Assembly: GCA_964036045.1 (NCBI GenBank)
Contig: OZ038388.1
Span: 2,974,435-3,038,434 of the forward strand
Origin: Eutreptiella sp. 'Long Island Sound 2002'
Taxonomy: Eukaryota > Euglenozoa > Euglenophyceae > Eutreptiales > Eutreptiaceae
Reading direction: 5' to 3'
Length of the DNA: 64,000 bases
Positions 62,301 through 64,000 of this stretch are shown here, piece by piece; position 1 is the first letter of the stretch, and each line of letters starts with the position of its first letter. The notes beneath the pieces are model-generated. The model searched no databases and was not told the origin of the DNA. It saw only the letters and a program-made list of their open reading frames with translations. Both the position numbers and the translations under genes were made by a program.

Positions 62301-63316
62301 CCAATGAAATACACGAGACACTCGTGTCAATCGATCACGTGAGAGTAGCGCACAGCTACCGCCGGGGGACAACGGAGAGCACCGCCATACCCTGTGCGCT
62401 ACACTTCCGACTTTATGCCGCGCGTGACATGTGCAATGTTTGGTCCTCTGGCTCACACACACTCCCCTACTACTGCACTTCAGTCTCATCCGAGTCTGGC
62501 GTGGGTTGATTTTGGGGAAGGGGAGGGAGCTGACCCCCCCCCTCCCCTCGATAACCCCCGTGTGGCTCAGGAACAAGGCACTGGGGGTGTCGCAGGGGCC
62601 GCAACCTACCACCACAGCATTTGCACCGTTGGTTCCAGCCCCGCGGGACGAGGTACGGCATGTGTATGTCTGGGACAAGGGTTGATGCCCCCCCCCCCCC
62701 CCCCCTGCCCAATTCTCAGTGCCGCCGCTGTCGCCATATCAGCCCAGCCCCTGGCCACCGCCACGCCATGCCGCACTACCCCCAACCCCACCACCAGCAG
62801 GCGCGTGCACGCCCCTTCCCTAAGCCGCCTGTCCATATCAGCCCCGGTCGCTGCTCCCGCCGTCACACTGGGCAAAATAGAATGTGCGCTGTTGGCCCTC
62901 CAACCACCGTCGGTTATCCGCTAACAGCCGTCGATTACCCACCCGCCGCCGTCCACAATCCCTGTCTGTGAGGGGGGGGAAGAGAACATCCGTACGGACG
63001 GCCCTGTCCCCTCCGCTCTCCCACGGAATACCAGCAGCACTGGTGTGGCCACTGGGGGCGCTCCATCCTTCGAGTTGATCTGCACCAGAATGTTCCCGGG
63101 GTGGGGGTCCGCGTTGAACAGCCCGTCGATGTGCATCTGATACGCGAAAGACTCGCACACGACCCTCATCAGCGCCTCCTTGTTGGGGATCTTCGCCAAG
63201 ACCTTGGGGTCCGTCAGCTTCATTCCCTCGCAGAACTCCATGACGCACACGCGGGTGCGCGTGAGCTCCGGGATCGGCTTCGGGATGATCACGTTCAGTC
63301 CGGACGCGGCCATGGC
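53188..63316 (-). CDS. ABC1-family (ABC1K/ADCK/UbiB-like) kinase fused to a beta-lactamase-like domain; 3' eight exons
   Basis: Eight exons with GT-AG introns, joined in phase, encode 652 residues ending at TGA 53188-53190: 63032-63316, 60189-60439, 59326-59608, 58764-59003, 56850-57015, 56183-56298, 54901-55308 and 53188-53397. Residues 1-95 hold the kinase hinge-like VCVMEFCEG and the ABC1 signature NADPHPGN (68-75). DWG (96-98) stands at the metal-binding DFG. From about residue 260 the sequence is serine beta-lactamase-like. This domain order is that of Arabidopsis At5g24810. ABC1 proteins are atypical kinases/ATPases of mitochondria and plastids linked to isoprenoid-quinone and lipid metabolism. 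The lactamase SxxK is CGLK here (Cys306-Lys309) and the third motif HxG is HWA (600-602), so ordinary beta-lactamase chemistry is doubtful. The 5' exons, with the KxGQ region, lie beyond 64000. Confidence 0.88.
54425..54592. repeat. Two-copy 84-bp direct repeat containing B-box-like sequence
   Basis: GCATCCCTTCCGGCTCGCGGGG begins at 54425 and again at 54509. Each unit continues through CACCCTAGCGCCT and GACA-TGCGTT to CACCGGG-TTCGAACCGA. Each therefore ends in a B-box (GGTTCGA on either strand). With the tRNA-like sequence next to it, this suggests a Pol III-derived repeat of the minus strand. Confidence 0.75.
54565..54636 (-). other. tRNA-like Pol III sequence (tRNA pseudogene or SINE head) in intron 7
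   Basis: The minus strand carries a perfect A box (TAGTTCAGCGG) and a perfect B box (GGTTCGAATCC) at tRNA-like spacing (43 nt). The potential acceptor pairing GGTCTC/GAGGCC spans 72 nt. However, no anticodon stem with a U33-containing 7-nt loop can be drawn and the T stem has a mismatch, so it is not a normal tRNA gene. It sits at the 5' end of a two-copy repeat and could be a SINE head. Confidence 0.5.
54755..54790. repeat. (GGGGCA)n microsatellite
   Basis: About six copies of GGGGCA lie in intron 7 of the ABC1K gene, within a wider G/A-rich stretch (54650-54830) of degenerate GGGCA and GGACAG words. Confidence 0.9.
54901..55308 (-). CDS. Beta-lactamase-like exon with acidic insertion
   Basis: The acceptor is CTTCCGTTGCAG and the donor is CTGCAG before GTCGGT. 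It is 136 codons, residues 448-583. SMATLSFELP continues the fold, then comes an acidic Gly-rich insertion (GGGEGEDGINEMM). CQSPSNGYFSARALAKFF is the conserved serine-hydrolase-like helix that precedes the last strands. Confidence 0.88.
55755..56112. repeat. Degenerate CA-rich tract in intron 6
   Basis: Plus-strand ACAC and CCACA words dominate this tract, with embedded GCGCGCGC (near 55960). A shorter similar tract is at 56650-56740 in intron 5. Both lie in introns of the ABC1K gene and resemble the complement of the GT-rich tract at 48400-48560. Confidence 0.75.
56183..56298 (-). CDS. Beta-lactamase-like exon, central helices
   Basis: The acceptor is GATGTCTGTGCAG and the donor is GCGGAG before GTCGCT. 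It is 116 nt, completing Gly409 and coding residues 410-447. LVEACVKQPVSQYVQQQI matches the helix that follows the Tyr motif in the family (usually GxxxExxTGxxxxxxxxxxI). Confidence 0.85.
56850..57015 (-). CDS. Beta-lactamase-like exon with the Tyr motif region
   Basis: The acceptor is GTGTGTCAG and the donor is CTGGCAG before GTACTG. It is 166 nt, residues 354-408 plus one base. VLAHQSWLQ corresponds to the usual LLTHTSGL, here without the Gly. TPGKCVYHPYMVWIL contains Tyr399 at the second-motif position. Confidence 0.85.
57211..57377. mobile_element. Foldback element in intron 4 of the ABC1K gene
   Basis: The 167-bp element begins CCGGGGG (long G run), TTGGATTAGGCGAAATTTGG, and its reverse complement begins CCGGGGGAGGGGG followed by GGAATAGGCGAAATTTTG. 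The two arms are therefore imperfect inverted repeats over most of its length. TA borders both ends (57209-57210 and 57378-57379). GGCGAAATTTGG-like words occur at least six times in both orientations. It looks like a small foldback MITE. Confidence 0.75.
57741..57830. repeat. 20/21-bp degenerate minisatellite, intron 4
   Basis: About four imperfect units of the type CCGACGGCGGTTGAAGGGTA follow one another. The same motif recurs at 63403-63470, in the opposite orientation at 62885-62950, and loosely at 63755-63835. It is therefore a dispersed minisatellite family of this gene's introns. Confidence 0.65.
58125..58234. repeat. 42-bp tandem repeat, nearly three copies, intron 4
   Basis: TGTGCCACCACCCTTTATTAAT, TGTGCCACCATCTTCCATTAAT and TGTGCCACTATCCTCAACATTG start at 58125, 58167 and 58209, a regular 42-bp period. 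Copies are diverged. Confidence 0.75.
58764..59003 (-). CDS. Beta-lactamase-like exon with altered SxxK
   Basis: The acceptor is TGTCTGCCAG and the donor is CGGCAG before GTCCCT. It is 80 codons, residues 274-353. VCVYKDGTKLVDTAAG is the first beta hairpin of the fold. In LFCGLKMTSA the Lys of SxxK is present, but the nucleophile position is Cys306, not Ser (codon TGT). DRGLLRYDDPVS and the W-P-x-F segment match the following helix. Confidence 0.9.
59326..59608 (-). CDS. ABC1K exon: linker after the kinase domain
   Basis: The acceptor is CTTCCTGCAG and the donor is TGTCAG before GTACGC. It is 283 nt, residues 179-273. The segment PVDALPGDLLFFARVTDLM is the conserved region that follows the kinase core in this fusion family. 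The exon ends at QIVGCQ, where the beta-lactamase-like domain begins. Confidence 0.9.
60189..60439 (-). CDS. ABC1K exon: DWG motif and C-lobe
   Basis: The acceptor is CATTCGCGCAG, and the first codons read DWGLAKIMDD, continuing PVLL of the previous exon as PVLL-DWG. It is 251 nt, residues 96-178 plus two bases of an Arg codon, with donor GAGAG before GTCTTC. The helical segment LDAFVNMGLKL is typical of the ABC1 C-terminal lobe. A transposon copy lies 17 bp from the acceptor. Confidence 0.9.
60457..60808. mobile_element. TA/AT-flanked DNA transposon, copy 3, in intron 1 of the ABC1K gene
   Basis: The first 140 bp (GGGGGAATGTTTGCCCGGCG onward, to AAAGCACGTTGCATAA) match copies 1 and 2 with more divergence. 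The end (TCAAAAAAAGATGCCCGG, then ACTCCCCCC) matches copy 1. Both ends are bordered by AT (60455-60456 and 60809-60810). It is 352 bp and has no coding capacity. Its G-rich end lies only 17 bp upstream of a splice acceptor when read on the gene strand. Confidence 0.75.
61224..61540. repeat. Degenerate tandem duplication in intron 1
   Basis: Two and a half imperfect units share ATCTGCGCTTTGCACGCTT, CATCTATCTA, GGTGGGGCG-CATCCT and ACACCTATCTGGTGGG-CTTTGG. They start near 61224, 61322 and 61474. Spacing varies (about 98 and 152 bp) because of internal insertions. Confidence 0.6.
62688..62704. repeat. Poly(dC) run
   Basis: About 17 uninterrupted C lie in intron 1 of the ABC1K gene. Comparable dG or dC runs occur at about 41400, 41690, 44033, 50386, 52840, 55341, 57213 and 63880. 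The runs punctuate the right-hand 23 kb but not the satellite modules. Confidence 0.9.
63032..63316 (-). CDS. ABC1K exon: hinge and NADPHPGN catalytic loop
   Basis: The acceptor is TTCCATCACAG and the donor is CTGCTG before GTATTCC. It is 95 codons, phase 0 at both ends, residues 1-95 of the visible protein. It covers the hinge-like MEFCEG and the NADPHPGN loop, and ends at PVLL, just before the metal-binding motif supplied by the next exon. No upstream exon is recognisable in 63317-64000. Confidence 0.9.
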
Positions 63317-64000
63317 CTGTGATGGAAGCACAACGGGCCTGTGGCGGGGCAATCTCTAAGAACGCACGCAAAACCTTCGGCTCCTTCACAGTGAGCCTAG
63401 CGGTTGTACGGTAACCAACAGCTGCAGGAGGCTAACCGACAGCGGTTGGAGGGTAATCGACGGCAGCTGGAGAATGACTGGCGGGATGCGAAACGGCCTG
63501 AGGCGATCCTTGCGGGCCGCCGCAGCAAAAGCATGCTCAACGACTGGCGGCAACAGGACCTTCCTTAATGCCAAAAAAAAACAACAGATCGTGTCGCATT
63601 ACTTTCCAGTCAAGTGTGTCCAAAATGGTGCCACTCTCTTTCAGTGGGCCCACAGGGCGCCGAAAGCAAACGCAACGTGCAAAGCCCAGGCGTACAACCA
63701 CTGCCTTCGTACTGTAGAACGCCCTGGCGCGCCTGCCAACGACCATCAACTGGTCGTCGGTTGACCATCGACCGTCGGCGGTTGCGGAGTCATCGCACCA
63801 GTCGGCAACCGGTCGACGGCGGTCGGCACTTTGCTGCCGGCGCCAGTCTCAGACCTTCCTTCGGTGTAAAAAAGAGTGCGGGGGGGGGAGGGGGGGGGGG
63901 GCATCTTCTCCCTTAAGGATACCGCCGCCGCTGTCAGTCTCTTGTTTTACCCCCCCCGTTGTTTCCCCTCCTATCCCCTGATCAGCCTTCACTGAACAAT
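63317..64000. other. Intron sequence upstream of the first visible ABC1K exon
   Basis: No further ABC1K exon can be recognised up to the window end. The stretch contains minisatellite units at 63403-63470, CGGTCG/GTCGGTTG-rich inverted words at 63740-63840, and a G-rich run near 63870-63900. The kinase N-lobe exons are expected beyond 64000. Confidence 0.5.

Overview
This is a stretch of nuclear eukaryotic DNA. About two thirds of it is one giant tandem-repeat array, followed by about 22 kb of gene-bearing but repeat-rich sequence. Two protein genes can be recognised, both on the minus strand, and both have GT-AG introns. The larger one has the kinase-plus-beta-lactamase layout known from the plant ABC1K protein At5g24810. 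That gene layout, canonical introns of 0.3 to 2.6 kb, many dG/dC homopolymers and many small transposons suggest a microalga, perhaps of the green lineage. The assignment is an inference and I cannot name a species.

Layout. (1) 1-1296: left flank with a 475-bp TA-flanked transposon derivative (186-660) and no recognised gene. (2) 1297 to about 42340: a satellite array of about 41 kb built from three related modules, A (about 322 bp), B (about 389 bp) and C (about 295 bp). From 1297 to 26501 they mostly follow a B-C-A higher-order repeat of about 1006 bp, with B-A, B-B and A-A variants. From 26502 to 39350 there are 40 consecutive A modules, themselves ordered into 642- and 964-bp higher-order repeats. 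From 39351 the array returns to mixed, decaying modules and carries a 425-bp insertion flanked by a 7-bp duplication. No module length is a multiple of three, so the many overlapping open frames are not genes. (3) 42341-44500: no recognised gene, one possible membrane-protein fragment. (4) 44501-45726 minus: a phytanoyl-CoA dioxygenase (PhyH) family gene with all iron ligands visible and a possible short 5' exon. (5) 47035-48322: a longer copy of the left-flank transposon that still carries the end of a DDE transposase. (6) 48323-53187: GT-rich DNA, a Cys-rich ORF remnant, a 13-bp tandem repeat and candidate TATA boxes. (7) 53188 to beyond 64000, minus: the 3' eight exons of an ABC1K/beta-lactamase fusion gene. 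Its introns hold a third copy of the transposon next to a splice acceptor, a foldback element, a tRNA-like Pol III sequence and several minisatellites.

The two genes share no evident pathway. The kinase-like protein would probably be an organellar ABC1K (family knowledge). The PhyH protein would be an Fe(II)/2-oxoglutarate oxygenase of unknown substrate. The most unusual features are the three-module satellite with nested duplications, the transposon next to a splice acceptor, and the loss of the canonical catalytic serine in the beta-lactamase-like domain.
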